The notes under the pieces were generated by a model that saw only the letters and a list, made by a program, of their open reading frames with translations, was not told the origin of the DNA and made no database searches. The translations under genes and the position numbers were made by a program. Below are positions 1 to 9,618 of a DNA stretch of 64,000 bases, in pieces. Every line of letters begins with the position of its first letter. The first letter of the stretch is position 1. Source of the DNA: Micropruina sp. (GTDB lineage: Bacteria; Actinomycetota; Actinomycetes; Propionibacteriales; Propionibacteriaceae); assembly GCA_016711205.1 (NCBI GenBank), contig JADJTM010000001.1, positions 434,001-498,000 on the forward strand, given 5' to 3'.

Positions 1-871
1 GGCCGATCACCTGCACCACCAGCACGTCATTGTGGGCCAACCGGGTACCCGGCCTGGCCGCCAGCAGGGTGCGCTGCCACCAGGGGCCGCGAGCAATGGT
101 CAACACCGTGAGACCGTGCCGGCCGGGCAGGTCGATCTCGGCCAGGGTGCGTCCGTTCAACTCGGAGCCTGCGCCGATCTGAAAGCGCCGGCGGTTGTCG
201 GTCAGCTCGTAGGCGGCCAGCAGATCGCCGATGCTGCGTCGCGCAGCGGCGTCGCCGACCGTCGATTCGCCCAACCGGCGTCCGACCAGCAGCATGTAGC
301 CGATGCCCAGGGCCAGCACCACCAGGCCGAACGGGGTGGGGCCGAAGAACCCGAACCCGCCCAGGCCACTGCGTGCCAGTTCGGCGTTGACCACCAGGTT
401 GGGTGCCGTGGCGATCAGGGTCAGCATGCCGCTGATCAGCCCCGCATAGCTCAAGGGCATCAACAGCTGCCGGGGCGAGGCGCCGATCTTCTTGGCCACC
501 GCCAGCACCACCGGAATGAAGATCGCCACCACGCCCGTCGAACTCATCACGGCACCGAGCGCGGCGACCGACAACATCAGCAGCACGATCAGCCGGCTGC
601 GCGACCCGCCCGCCTGAGCTGCCAGCCAGTCACCGAGCCGGTAGGTGACCCCGGTGCGCGACAGTGCTTCGCCGACCACGAACAGGGCGGCGATCAGTAT
701 CACGTTGGGATCGGCGAAACCGGCCAGCGCCTCCGGCAGCGTCAGGATGCCGGTCAGCGGCAGGGCGATCATGGCCATCAGCGCGACCACGTCCATGCTC
801 GGCCGGCCGATGGCGAACATCACCACCGCCGCGGCCAGCAGCACCAGGACGAGGATCAGCTGCGGGTTCAT
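1..871 (-). CDS. SLC13-family anion permease with TrkA-C domain (partial)
   Basis: This gene starts at the ATG at 869-871 and runs off the left edge, so only about 290 N-terminal residues are visible. The first 170 or so residues are hydrophobic segments typical of the SLC13/DASS (ion transporter) superfamily: an opening helix, then a stretch reading VMSSTGVVAIFIPV and a second half-repeat containing TLIATAPNLVVNAEL, the conserved sodium/substrate loop. The visible end (ELNGRTLAEIDLPGRHGLTV and on to HNDVLVVQVIG) matches an RCK_C/TrkA-C regulatory domain, which in this family sits between the two transmembrane halves. It therefore probably imports sulfate, dicarboxylates or a similar anion at the cell membrane. 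The exact substrate cannot be told. It lies 15 bp downstream of the exporter gene and may be co-transcribed with it. Confidence 0.8.
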   Translation of the reverse strand, partial: MNPQLILVLVLLAAAVVMFAIGRPSMDVVALMAMIALPLTGILTLPEALAGFADPNVILIAALFVVGEALSRTGVTYRLGDWLAAQAGGSRSRLIVLLMLSVAALGAVMSSTGVVAIFIPVVLAVAKKIGASPRQLLMPLSYAGLISGMLTLIATAPNLVVNAELARSGLGGFGFFGPTPFGLVVLALGIGYMLLVGRRLGESTVGDAAARRSIGDLLAAYELTDNRRRFQIGAGSELNGRTLAEIDLPGRHGLTVLTIARGPWWQRTLLAARPGTRLAHNDVLVVQVIG

Positions 872-886
872 CGCTGTGTATTCACG

Positions 887-2731
887 CTAGATCAGGGCCC
901 TTCGGGTCGGAGCCAGCCGGTCGCCGAGGGCAGAACCCGTGAGGATCCCCAGCGCGATCGCCACCATCGTCGACGCGGTGGTGAGCAGCGCGCTGAGGCC
1001 GGCCGAGTTGCCGTCCAGCAGGCTGGTGACGCCGACGAGCCCCAGCGCGCCGGGCACGAGCAGCCAGAACGCCGGCAGAAAGCTGACGAATGCGGCCGGC
1101 CCGGACGGCTGCTGGGCCACCAGCACCGCGACCGGCGTCATCGCCAGCGCACCGATGAAGGCCGACAGCACACCGCCCACGGCGATATCCGCCAGCACCT
1201 GCGCGCCGTAGGCGACGTAGAGCACCAGCAGCACCCAGCCGATGGCGCCCGGCCGGCCGTTGGAGTGGATCACGATGCCCACCCCGAACACGGCCACCGC
1301 CAGCCAGGGTGCCAGCGGCCCCAACGGCTGCTCGGCACCGACCAGTTCGAGGCTCGGTAGGCCGACCAGCGCGGCAGCGGCGGTCACACCGGCGGCGAGC
1401 AGCACGAGTTGCATGGCGCCCGAGGCCAGCCGGCCGGCGCCGGCCATCATGTGCCCGGTCGACAACTCGACCACCCCGGTGGTCAGCAGGGCGCCAGGCA
1501 GAAAGGTGACCAGCGGAGCGATCAGCGAGGGCAGCACCCCCGGGTCGTAGCCGCCTCGCACCACCAGCAACACCACCAGGCCGACGACGAACGCGGACGC
1601 CACCGTGACCAGCGCCTGGTACTGCTGCGGGACGTTCTCGGTGCGGGTCAGCGCCCAGCCGACCAGCATGCCCAGCGCAGCGGCCAGCGCGGTGCCGAGC
1701 AGGGACGAGCCGAGCAGCACCGCGATGCCGGCCGAGGCGGCGCCGTAGGCGAGCACCCGGCGTCCGGTCGAGTAGGGCGGGGGCAACGCGCGCACGCCGT
1801 CGATGCGGGCCATCACCGTCGCGGCGTCGAGGCCGCCGGACCGGGCCTGCGTGATCACGTCGTCCAGGGCGTCCACCTGGGCGAGGTTGAGCCGGCTGGC
1901 ACCGCTGGTCACCGCACCGGTGCGCACCTCGCCCAGGCCCCGGGCGGAGACGAACAACGCGGTCGGAAAGACCACCACCTCGGTCTCGGGGTAGCCGCTG
2001 GCCTCGGCGATCTCTTCGAGCGCCTGCCGGACGGCGGCGACCGAGTAGCCTGCGTCGATCATCGCCTGGCCCGCCGACTCCAGGGCGTGCAGCTTGTCGG
2101 CGGCGTCCTCGACGAAGATGCCGCGCGGGGCCTGCGAGCCCGTCAGGCCGGGTACGGCGGCGTCCGTGGTGAACGTGCGCGCGGGCACCGGGGCGGCGCG
2201 CGCCGCACGCACGCTGCGACGGCGAAGAACGAAGCCCGCAACCACCCCCACCGCCAAGGCGAGCGCGGCGATCATCCACGAGACCGGGGAGCCGTGGTCA
2301 GCCGTGTACACGGGCGGAACCGCGGGGAGGGTCACCGGCGCTCCGGGGCTGCGGGTCGCGGTGGGGCCGGCCGCCGGCGTGGTGGGTGTCGTCGGTGTCG
2401 GCGACGCGGTGGTCGGCACCGGCGCGGGTGGTTCGGTGGTTGCCGGGGGAGCGGTGGTCTTGGGCGGTTCGCTGGTGACGGTCGGCTCGGGCTCGGGCTC
2501 GGACGGGGGCACCGTGGACTGCTCCGGCGCCTGGGGCGCAGGGGTCTGGGTCTCCACCGGGGCCGCGAGCGCGGGGCCGTCGGACCAGCCGACGACCCCG
2601 ACCGGAACAGCCAGCAGCACGGCCGCCGCACAGGTTGCGATTCCGCGCCGCAACCAGCGCCGGGTCGGGCGCTCATCGCCGGTACTGGCCGGGTGCGGAA
2701 CACGCTGCCGCACCCGGCCGGTGCGAATCAC
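887..2731 (-). CDS. Threonine/serine exporter (ThrE family) with Pro-rich N-terminal extension
   Basis: Predicted 614-residue membrane protein. I place the start at the GTG at 2731, which overlaps the stop of the upstream aminopeptidase (GTGA overlap); the longer frame upstream is antisense-like. It opens with a hydrophobic segment (about residues 20-45), then about 85 residues rich in Pro, Thr and Glu, then another membrane segment (WMIAALALAVGVVAGFVL). The rest has the two ThrE halves: a DUF1212-like domain (GRRVLAYGAASAGIAVLLG and neighbours) and a DUF3815-like domain with several helices (PGALLTTGVVELSTGHMMAGA). ThrE of Corynebacterium exports threonine and serine. Coupling to a peptidase fits export of surplus amino acids from peptide breakdown, but that is inference. 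A second ThrE-type gene lies at 46,207. Confidence 0.82.
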   Translation of the reverse strand: MIRTGRVRQRVPHPASTGDERPTRRWLRRGIATCAAAVLLAVPVGVVGWSDGPALAAPVETQTPAPQAPEQSTVPPSEPEPEPTVTSEPPKTTAPPATTEPPAPVPTTASPTPTTPTTPAAGPTATRSPGAPVTLPAVPPVYTADHGSPVSWMIAALALAVGVVAGFVLRRRSVRAARAAPVPARTFTTDAAVPGLTGSQAPRGIFVEDAADKLHALESAGQAMIDAGYSVAAVRQALEEIAEASGYPETEVVVFPTALFVSARGLGEVRTGAVTSGASRLNLAQVDALDDVITQARSGGLDAATVMARIDGVRALPPPYSTGRRVLAYGAASAGIAVLLGSSLLGTALAAALGMLVGWALTRTENVPQQYQALVTVASAFVVGLVVLLVVRGGYDPGVLPSLIAPLVTFLPGALLTTGVVELSTGHMMAGAGRLASGAMQLVLLAAGVTAAAALVGLPSLELVGAEQPLGPLAPWLAVAVFGVGIVIHSNGRPGAIGWVLLVLYVAYGAQVLADIAVGGVLSAFIGALAMTPVAVLVAQQPSGPAAFVSFLPAFWLLVPGALGLVGVTSLLDGNSAGLSALLTTASTMVAIALGILTGSALGDRLAPTRRALI

Positions 2732-4188
2732 CAGTCGCGGGTGAGCAGTTGGGCCAGCAGCCGCGCCCCGAAACCGCTGCCGCCGGGCACCCGCACCGAT
2801 CGATCGGCGTCGGCCTGCGCGGTGCCCGCGATGTCGATGTGCGCCCAGGGCACGCCGTCCACGAACTTCTCCAGGAACAGCGAGGCCAGAATGGCGTCGG
2901 GCAGCCCGACCGCGGCACAGTTGCAGATGTCGGCGGTGGTCGAGTCGAGCATGCGCAGGTAGGGCCGATGCAACGGCAGTTGCCACACCGGCTCGTCGGC
3001 CTGGTCACCCGCCGCGATCACCGCATCGACGGTGACCTGGTCGCTGCCCAGCACGGCACCCATGTCGGGGCCCAGCGCCCGTCCGGCCGATCCGGTCAGG
3101 GTGGCGATGTCGATGATCGCGTCCGGCTTGGTCTCGGCGGCCAGCACCAGGGCGTCCGCCATCACCAGCCGGCCCTCGGCGTCGGTGTCGATCACCTCGA
3201 CGGTGAGCCCGTTGCGCATCGTCAGCACGTCGCCCAGACCGGTCGCCGAGCCCGAGGGCATGTTGTTGGTGCACATCAGCCAGCCGGTCACCTCGGCAGT
3301 GCAGCCGAGCTCCCGCAGCGCGCCCATGGCGGCCAGGATCGCGGCCGCACCCGTCATGTCGTTCTTCATCATGGCGTGCACACCGTCGGACGGCTTGAGG
3401 CTGATGCCGCCCGCGTCGTAGGTGATGCCCTTGCCGACCAACCCGACACGTTTCGTCGGCTCGCCCTCGGGACGGTACGACAGCTTGATCATGCGCAGGG
3501 GATCGACCGAACCGGCGTTGATCCCCAGCAGGCCACCGAGCCGAAGCTCGCGGGCCTCGTCCGGGCCGAACACCTCGACCTCGAGGCCACGCTCGGTGCC
3601 GAACCGCTCGGCGAAGTCGGCCAGCATGGCGGCGGTCAGGTGACTGTGCGGCGTGTTGGCCAGATCGCGGGTGAGCGCCGTCGCGGCGGCCAGCACCCGG
3701 CCACGCTCGGCGCCGGCCCGGGCAGCGGCCTCGTCCACACCCTCGGACGCGACCAGCGTGAGCGAGGTGATCGGGGTCCGCTCGGGCTCGGCCCGCAGCG
3801 CATCGTAGGTGTAGCGGGCGAGGACGGCGCCCTCGACCACCGCTTCGGCGACCGCGGCGTCGTCCAGCCCGGCGAGGCTGGGCAGTTCGATGGCCAGGGC
3901 GGGCTCGGCATCGGACGCCCGAGCGATGGCGGCGGCCGCATCGCGGACCGAGGCCAGTGTCGGCTGGGCACCGACACCGCCCAGCACGATGGCCGCCCCG
4001 GTGCCCGACCAGAGCCGGATCGCGGTGCCGGCCGCGGCCTCGAAACCGTGGGCCTTCAGGGTCGCGGCGTCGGCGGGCAGCGTGTCCGGGCCGACGAGCC
4101 GTCCGAGGGTGACGCCGTCGGCGGGAGTGGCGAAGCTGAGCTCAACGGGACGGTCGAGCGACGGGGCGGGAGGCTGAGGTGTGGGCAT
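2728..4188 (-). CDS. pepA: Leucyl aminopeptidase (M17)
   Basis: 486-residue cytosolic metallopeptidase of family M17, which removes N-terminal residues from peptides. The start is the ATG at 4188, chosen because an AAGGAG ribosome site lies just upstream and the family N-terminus begins here; longer in-frame reading lacks homology. The two-metal site is visible: KGITYDAGGISLKPS (metal Lys and Asp) and the family signature NTDAEGRL in the form DTDAEGRLVMADAL, followed by ATLTGSAGRALG. Length matches the usual 480-520. It lies downstream of a YfcC-type carrier gene on the same strand (126 bp gap) and overlaps the exporter gene by 4 bp, so peptide hydrolysis and amino-acid transport are probably co-expressed. 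Confidence 0.93.
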   Translation of the reverse strand: MPTPQPPAPSLDRPVELSFATPADGVTLGRLVGPDTLPADAATLKAHGFEAAAGTAIRLWSGTGAAIVLGGVGAQPTLASVRDAAAAIARASDAEPALAIELPSLAGLDDAAVAEAVVEGAVLARYTYDALRAEPERTPITSLTLVASEGVDEAAARAGAERGRVLAAATALTRDLANTPHSHLTAAMLADFAERFGTERGLEVEVFGPDEARELRLGGLLGINAGSVDPLRMIKLSYRPEGEPTKRVGLVGKGITYDAGGISLKPSDGVHAMMKNDMTGAAAILAAMGALRELGCTAEVTGWLMCTNNMPSGSATGLGDVLTMRNGLTVEVIDTDAEGRLVMADALVLAAETKPDAIIDIATLTGSAGRALGPDMGAVLGSDQVTVDAVIAAGDQADEPVWQLPLHRPYLRMLDSTTADICNCAAVGLPDAILASLFLEKFVDGVPWAHIDIAGTAQADADRSVRVPGGSGFGARLLAQLLTRDW

Positions 4189-4313
4189 GACTGACAACTC
4201 CTTCGTTGTGTTCTCTGAAATGGGTCTTGGGGTTGATCGATGTGCGAGGACGGTCGCTCCCGTTCGCGGCCTGCGCCACGGGGGCACAGACCACAAACGG
4301 GTGCTCAACGGGG

Positions 4314-5930
4314 CTACAGGAAGGTACCGACGATCAGAATCAGCAGCGTCAACCCGAGCAGAATGCCGAGCAGCGGCATCATGAACTTCACGTACTTGCC
4401 GAATCCGACCCGGCCCAAGGCGAGGCCCGCGACCAGAATGGCGTTGGTCGGCAGCAGCAGGTTCAGCCAGGCACCCATCGAGTTGTAGGTGGTCACCACC
4501 AGCGAGCGGTCAACGCCGGCGAAGTCGCCCAGCGGCGCCAGCACCGGCATCACCAGAGCCATACCGGCCGATCCGGAACCGACCAGGAAACCCAGCGGTA
4601 GCGACACCACGGCCAGCAGCAGGATGAACACGACGCTGGATCGGCCGTACACCACGCCCTCCATCGAGTTGAGGATCGTGTCGATGGTGGCGGTGTTGTT
4701 GAGGATCACCGCGACGCCACGGGCCAGGGCGACCAGCGCGGCGGGGCCGCTGAAGTCGGCCATGCCCTTGAGAAAGGTGGACGCCGTCTCTGCCTCGCTC
4801 ATGCGTGCCACGACCGCGATCACCATCGCCATCACCACGAACATGGCCGTGAGTTCGGGCATCCACCAGCCGAGCTCCCAGGCGAACGAGGCGCTGACCG
4901 TCTTGTGCGTGACCGGGTCGACGGCAGTGTTGTTGAGGATCGAGCCCCAGGGCACGATCGAGAAGATCAGCAACGCGAAGGTGAAAGCCAGCAGCCCGAT
5001 CACCGCCTTGTCGCGTCCGGTCAGGTCGGGCAGGTCGTCACGGGCGCCACCCTGGACGAGTTCGGTGTCCTCGGGGTCGTGCGGTACCAGCGACAGGGAG
5101 GGATCGTTCTTCACCCGATTGGCGTAGCGCAGCGTGAAGACGATCATGGCGGCCATGGTCAGCACGAACAGCAACAGGCGCAGCACGATGCCGTCGCCGA
5201 TGGAGATGCCGGCCGCGTCCGATCCGACGCCGATGCGGAACGGGGTGATGGTGGCGCCGATCGAGCCGACGAACGGCGCAACGGTGATCACCGCCACCGC
5301 GGTCATGCGGTCGTAGCCCAGCGCCAGCAGCAGCGGGACGAGCAGCGCGTAGAACCCGAGGCTCTCATCGCTCCACGTAATCACCGAGCCGAGAAAGCCG
5401 AACAGCATCGACAACACGATGATCAGCACCGAGCCGCGGCTGGCGAAGCGGTGGGCCAGCTTCGAGATGCCCAGGTCGAGCGAGCCGGTCTTGAAGACCA
5501 CGGTCATGAAGCCGCCGATGGCCAGAATGAACAGGAACACCTGCACCGAGCCGAACATGCCGCCACTGTTGAACGGTCCGACCTGGCCGGTGCTCGGGTC
5601 GAGAATGCCGTACAGGCCGTTCACCGGTGCGAGCAGCAGGTCGCGGACGCGCTCGCCGAAGTCGAGCGGTGAGTCGATGGTGGTGTACGAGCCGGCGATC
5701 GGTGCGCCGTTGTCGTCGAACTGATAGGTGCCGGACGGAATCGCCAGCGCCAGCAGCCACACGCCGACCATGACGATCAGCAGAATGCCGACCGGCGACG
5801 GCAGCGTGAATCCGCGCTTCTCGGGGGCCTCTTCAGCATCCGGTGCCCGCTGGGGTGGAACCGGATCGGCGACCACCTCGGCCGCTCCTCGATCATCGGC
5901 CACCGGCGTGCGGTGCTGGCTCGTGGACAT
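4314..5930 (-). CDS. YfcC / C4-dicarboxylate anaerobic carrier family transporter
   Basis: 538-residue integral membrane protein of the PF03606 (DcuC/YfcC/ArcD-like) family. A roughly 40-residue polar N-terminus precedes about a dozen hydrophobic segments; diagnostic stretches are SGGMFGSVQVFLFILAIGGF, WSDESLGFYALLVPLLLALGYD and LLLPTNAILVAGLALGRVGF. The start ATG at 5930 has a GGAG site 6 bp upstream. Members move dicarboxylates, arginine/ornithine or other amino acids; many sit beside aminopeptidases or arginine-catabolism genes, as here. The substrate cannot be assigned from sequence, so an amino-acid or peptide-derived substrate is only suggested by the neighbour. Confidence 0.82.
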   Translation of the reverse strand: MSTSQHRTPVADDRGAAEVVADPVPPQRAPDAEEAPEKRGFTLPSPVGILLIVMVGVWLLALAIPSGTYQFDDNGAPIAGSYTTIDSPLDFGERVRDLLLAPVNGLYGILDPSTGQVGPFNSGGMFGSVQVFLFILAIGGFMTVVFKTGSLDLGISKLAHRFASRGSVLIIVLSMLFGFLGSVITWSDESLGFYALLVPLLLALGYDRMTAVAVITVAPFVGSIGATITPFRIGVGSDAAGISIGDGIVLRLLLFVLTMAAMIVFTLRYANRVKNDPSLSLVPHDPEDTELVQGGARDDLPDLTGRDKAVIGLLAFTFALLIFSIVPWGSILNNTAVDPVTHKTVSASFAWELGWWMPELTAMFVVMAMVIAVVARMSEAETASTFLKGMADFSGPAALVALARGVAVILNNTATIDTILNSMEGVVYGRSSVVFILLLAVVSLPLGFLVGSGSAGMALVMPVLAPLGDFAGVDRSLVVTTYNSMGAWLNLLLPTNAILVAGLALGRVGFGKYVKFMMPLLGILLGLTLLILIVGTFL

Positions 5931-6304
5931 TTCTCCTGCTGCATTGGCGGGGTCTTTGGGTGAATAGGGCCGCCGAAACCCGGGTTGGAGTTACACGCGT
6001 AATGCCTTGCGTGTTCGTCGCGATCCGGGTTCCTCAAAAGCAGCGTAGGACGTGTTTCGCGTAACCGGGTCGCGATCGAGATAACAAATCGGCCTCAGTT
6101 CGCCGACCCCGCGAAAGCCGCTCGTGGTGGCCGGACGGGCCTGCCGCCGTCCCCTTGAGAGTGCGACCCGAGCGGTGCTGATTCCACGTGGCGTGGTGCA
6201 TGTTTCGCGTCGGCCACCGACCGCACGCGCCGGCCGTCCGTACCTGCGACGATGGGCCTATCCGGGCCCGGGAGCCCGCTGCGGCGCCCGGTAGGCTTGC
6301 CCGC
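5931..6304. other. Intergenic region between divergent genes
   Basis: No gene could be supported in these 374 bp. The region must hold the promoters of the carrier (minus) and of the PrsW gene (plus). The stretch around 5985-6090 is the least G/C-rich part and is the likely place for them, but I see no clear paired -35/-10 boxes and no hairpin. Confidence 0.5.
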
Positions 6305-7723
6305 ATGTCGACGGACACCACCACCCGGCACCACCGGATGCTCAACGGCATTCCGTCGCAGCCGGACGTGTCCGCGCCGCTGCCCAAGCGCATCCTGACG
6401 AACCGGTGGACCTGGATCGGTGTGGTCTTCACGCTGATCTACGCCGCGGCCCTGTGGTCGCAGTACCGGTTGATGACCGCCGACATTCCGGTGCGCGACG
6501 GCGTGGTGCAGGGCATGAACTTCTCGGCGGTCCGCGACGCCTTCTGGTACGCGGTGCCGACGCTCGTGTTCTGGATCGTGGTCTTCGTCATCGCCGACCG
6601 GTTCCGGCCTCAGCGACTGCTGCTGTGGTGGCTGGCGCTGGGGTGGGGCGCCTGTGTGGCCACCTTCCTGTCGCTGCACATCAACACCTGGGCGTCCGAA
6701 CAGCTGTCGATCGGCGGCGACGGCGACCCCACCACCGGAGCCCGGGCGGCGATCTACATCGCACCGTTCGTCGAAGAGGCCGCCAAGGCCACGGTGCTGT
6801 TCTTCATCGCCATGTTGGTGCGCTACCAACTGGTCACCAAACTCAACGGCGTCGCGCTCGCCGGCCTGGCCGCTGCCGGCTTCGCCTTCACCGAGAACAT
6901 CATCTATTACGCGCGCGCGATCATGTACGCCAGCTCGCAGATCAACACCGGCGATGTGGACGCCGCGGTGCAGGAGCTGGTCTGGCTGCGCGGCTTCTGG
7001 ACGGCCTTCGGCCACCCGCTGTTCACCATGATGACCGGGCTGGGCGTCATGGTGGCGCTGCGCACCCACAGCAAGGTGGTGCGGGTGCTGGCGCCGGTGA
7101 CCGGCTTTCTGCTGGCGGCGCTGCTGCACATGCTGTTCAACTCACAGGCCTCGTTCGCCTCGGGCCCGGCGCGCTACCTGATCTACTTCGCGGTCGCGCT
7201 GCCACTGGTCGCCTCCGCGGTGATCTATGTGGTGCGGCAGCACGTCAAAGAGAGCCGCAAGATCCAGGCGCGGCTGACCGACTACGTCCGGATGGGCTGG
7301 CTGAGCCCCGTCGATCCCGACACGACAGCACGGGTGCGCAGGCGCGCCTGGGCCCTGCTGGTCTCGCTGACCCGCGGCTGGGCGGTGTTCCGTTCGACGC
7401 TCAGCCTGCAGCGCACCCTCACCGAACTGGCGTACCTGCGCGACGCCGAGGTGAAGGGCGTGATCGATGCCGCCGGCCAGCAGCGAGCCACCGATCTGCT
7501 CTACCAGGTCCGCTCGCTGCGCGGCCTCGCGATCGATGACCCCGTGGGCCAGCGGCTCAGCCTGCCGCGGCTGCGCAAGCCCAAGCCGGTCGACTATTCG
7601 CCGCCCAGTTATCCAGGTCCTGCGGGACTCGGTGGCAACTGGCCCGCCACACCCGGCTCTGCACCATTAGGATCTCAGTCGTATTCGAGAGTGGATCCCC
7701 AGTGGGGGCCACCCGCCGCATAG
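6305..7723 (+). CDS. PrsW-family intramembrane metalloprotease
   Basis: 472-residue polytopic membrane protein of the PrsW family (PF13367). Starting at the ATG at 6305, it has an acidic/polar N-terminus, then about eight hydrophobic helices between residues 35 and 320. Hallmarks of the family are visible: the Glu-Glu motif FVEEAAKA, the FTENIIYY segment and GHPLFTMMTGLG with the conserved His. Founding members cleave anti-sigma factors within the membrane; most actinobacterial ones have no known target. The C-terminal 150 residues are soluble and end in a Pro/Gly-rich tail. It is followed after 8 bp by the GTPase pair, so co-transcription is likely. A ribosome site is weak here. Confidence 0.87.
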   Translation: MSTDTTTRHHRMLNGIPSQPDVSAPLPKRILTNRWTWIGVVFTLIYAAALWSQYRLMTADIPVRDGVVQGMNFSAVRDAFWYAVPTLVFWIVVFVIADRFRPQRLLLWWLALGWGACVATFLSLHINTWASEQLSIGGDGDPTTGARAAIYIAPFVEEAAKATVLFFIAMLVRYQLVTKLNGVALAGLAAAGFAFTENIIYYARAIMYASSQINTGDVDAAVQELVWLRGFWTAFGHPLFTMMTGLGVMVALRTHSKVVRVLAPVTGFLLAALLHMLFNSQASFASGPARYLIYFAVALPLVASAVIYVVRQHVKESRKIQARLTDYVRMGWLSPVDPDTTARVRRRAWALLVSLTRGWAVFRSTLSLQRTLTELAYLRDAEVKGVIDAAGQQRATDLLYQVRSLRGLAIDDPVGQRLSLPRLRKPKPVDYSPPSYPGPAGLGGNWPATPGSAPLGSQSYSRVDPQWGPPAA

Positions 7724-7731
7724 GAGATTCG

Positions 7732-9618
7732 ATGAGCGCTGGCCAACTGGCAGAGTCGCTCAGGTCGTTACGTGATGCCCTGCAGCAGGCACGCCTTCCC
7801 GTGGAGCTGCCGGGCAGCCGACTGGCCGGCACGCTGCAACACGACATGATCGCTCAACTCGACGACTATCTGTTGCCCCGGCTCGAACGGCTGGACGCGC
7901 CGCTGCTGGCCGTGATCGGAGGCTCGACCGGAGCCGGTAAGTCGACCCTGGTCAACTCGATGATCGGACGTTTGGTGAGCCGCACCGGAGTGATCCGCCC
8001 CACCACCCGATCACCGGTGCTGGTGCATCACCCCGACGATGCGCACTGGTTCGGACCGGAGCGCATCCTGCCCGGCCTGGCCCGTTCGATGAAGGCCGCC
8101 AACGACACCCGCACGCTGCAGCTGGTCGCCGAGCCGACCCTGCCCCAAGGGTTGGCCCTGCTGGACGCCCCCGACATCGACTCGGTGGTGGCCGAGAACC
8201 GCGCCCTGGCGGCCCAGTTGCTGGCGGCGGCGGATCTGTGGCTGTTCGTCACCTCGGCGGCCCGTTACGCCGACGCGGTGCCCTGGGACTACCTCAAGTC
8301 CGCCGCCGAGCGCAGCGCGGCGCTGGCCGTAGTGCTGCAACGAGTCCCGCCGGCGGCGATGACCGAGGTGCCGGCCCACCTGGGTCAGATGATGGCCGAG
8401 CGGGGCCTGGGCGACTCGCCGCTGTTCGCGGTGCCCGAAACACTCACCGACAGCGAAGGGCTGCTGCCCGACGCGGCCGTGGCCCCGATCCGCGACTGGC
8501 TGGCCACGTTGGCCGCCGACACCCAGGCGCGCACGTCCGTGGTGCTGAAGACGCTGGACGGCGCGATCGGTGCGTCCTGCCGCAACGCTCCCTTGGTCGC
8601 CAAAGCGGTGGACGACCAATCAGCAGCGATCGAGCAGTTGCGCAACGACGCCGAGGGGTCGTACCGCGAAGCCGTCCGCACGGTGGGCGTGCAAACCGCC
8701 GACGGCACCCTGCTGCGCGGCGAGGTGCTGTCGCGCTGGCACGACTTCGTCGGCACCGGTGAGTTCTTCCGGGCGGTCGAGCAGAAGATCGGCTGGCTGC
8801 GTGACCGGATGATGGCCTCGCTGCGCGGCGAGCCCCGGCAGATCAACGACGTGAAGTTGGCGGTCGAGTCGGGCATGGAGGTGCTGATCCGCGAAGAGGG
8901 CGAGTCGGCGGCGGAACGGGCCGAGACGGCGTGGGCCAACGATGCGGCCGGACGGCAGCTGCTGGCCGCTTCCCGTACTGATCTCAGCCGTGCCTCGGAA
9001 GGATTTCCGGCCCAGGTGTCGCTGGCCATCCGCAACTGGCAGGCCGACGTGCTCGAGCTGGTCACCACCGAGGGCGGGTCCAAGAAGTCGAAGGCTCGGT
9101 TCTTCGCGCTCGGGGCCAACGGCGTGGGAGTGGCGCTGATGATGGTGGTGTTCTCGATGACCGGCGGACTGACCGGTGCCGAGCTGGGCGTCGCGGGCGG
9201 CACCGCCGTGCTGGCCCAGCGGGTGCTCGAAGCCGTGTTCGGCGAGGACGCCGTACGGCGGCTGGCCAAGGTCGCCAAGAACGAGCTGGACGCGCGCCTG
9301 GAGGCGTTGATGGCCTCCGAACTGGCCCGCTTCGAGACGGTGCTGGACGATGCCGGCGTTCGGCCCGCGAGCGCGGACGCGATCCGCGTTGCGGGCGAGG
9401 CGGTCAACGCGGTGCGCGGCAGCGACGCGCGGCTGACGCCGCCGACCCGTGCGGAGCTGGAGGGTTTCCGCGGCACGGCGACGCAGGTGACCGATCGTCC
9501 GCAATTGACCGGCGACGTGGTCGACGCCGAGCTGCTGCCGCAGGAGTCTGCGCGGACGAGCGCTGTGGCGGCCGAGCTGCCGACGGGCGCGGCCGTACGT
9601 GACGGAGACCCGGCATGA
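7732..9618 (+). CDS. Dynamin-like GTPase, first of a coupled pair
   Basis: 628-residue protein with a GTPase domain near the N-terminus: P-loop GGSTGAGKST at about residues 64-73, a threonine-rich switch I (RPTTRSPV) and a DAPD form of the G3 motif. The start ATG at 7732 follows an AGGAG at 7722-7726. After the GTPase domain comes a long helical region and a hydrophobic hairpin near residues 465-500 (GVGVALMMVVFSMTGGLTGAELGVAGGTAVL), then another helical tail. That layout resembles bacterial dynamin-like or IniC-type membrane-acting GTPases. Its stop overlaps the start of the next GTPase by 4 bp (ATGA), so the two are probably made and act together, as is usual for this two-gene arrangement in actinobacteria. 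Confidence 0.8.
   Translation: MSAGQLAESLRSLRDALQQARLPVELPGSRLAGTLQHDMIAQLDDYLLPRLERLDAPLLAVIGGSTGAGKSTLVNSMIGRLVSRTGVIRPTTRSPVLVHHPDDAHWFGPERILPGLARSMKAANDTRTLQLVAEPTLPQGLALLDAPDIDSVVAENRALAAQLLAAADLWLFVTSAARYADAVPWDYLKSAAERSAALAVVLQRVPPAAMTEVPAHLGQMMAERGLGDSPLFAVPETLTDSEGLLPDAAVAPIRDWLATLAADTQARTSVVLKTLDGAIGASCRNAPLVAKAVDDQSAAIEQLRNDAEGSYREAVRTVGVQTADGTLLRGEVLSRWHDFVGTGEFFRAVEQKIGWLRDRMMASLRGEPRQINDVKLAVESGMEVLIREEGESAAERAETAWANDAAGRQLLAASRTDLSRASEGFPAQVSLAIRNWQADVLELVTTEGGSKKSKARFFALGANGVGVALMMVVFSMTGGLTGAELGVAGGTAVLAQRVLEAVFGEDAVRRLAKVAKNELDARLEALMASELARFETVLDDAGVRPASADAIRVAGEAVNAVRGSDARLTPPTRAELEGFRGTATQVTDRPQLTGDVVDAELLPQESARTSAVAAELPTGAAVRDGDPA

Noticed and set aside
32..2962. Long plus-strand open frames opposite the SLC13 and ThrE genes
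   Set aside because: They are compositional shadows of G/C-rich minus-strand genes, with no motifs; the minus strand shows clear transporter families.
5931..6304. Upstream extension of the PrsW gene to 6188
   Set aside because: The added residues are not hydrophobic or conserved and cross what should be the promoter region; the family-like start is at 6305.
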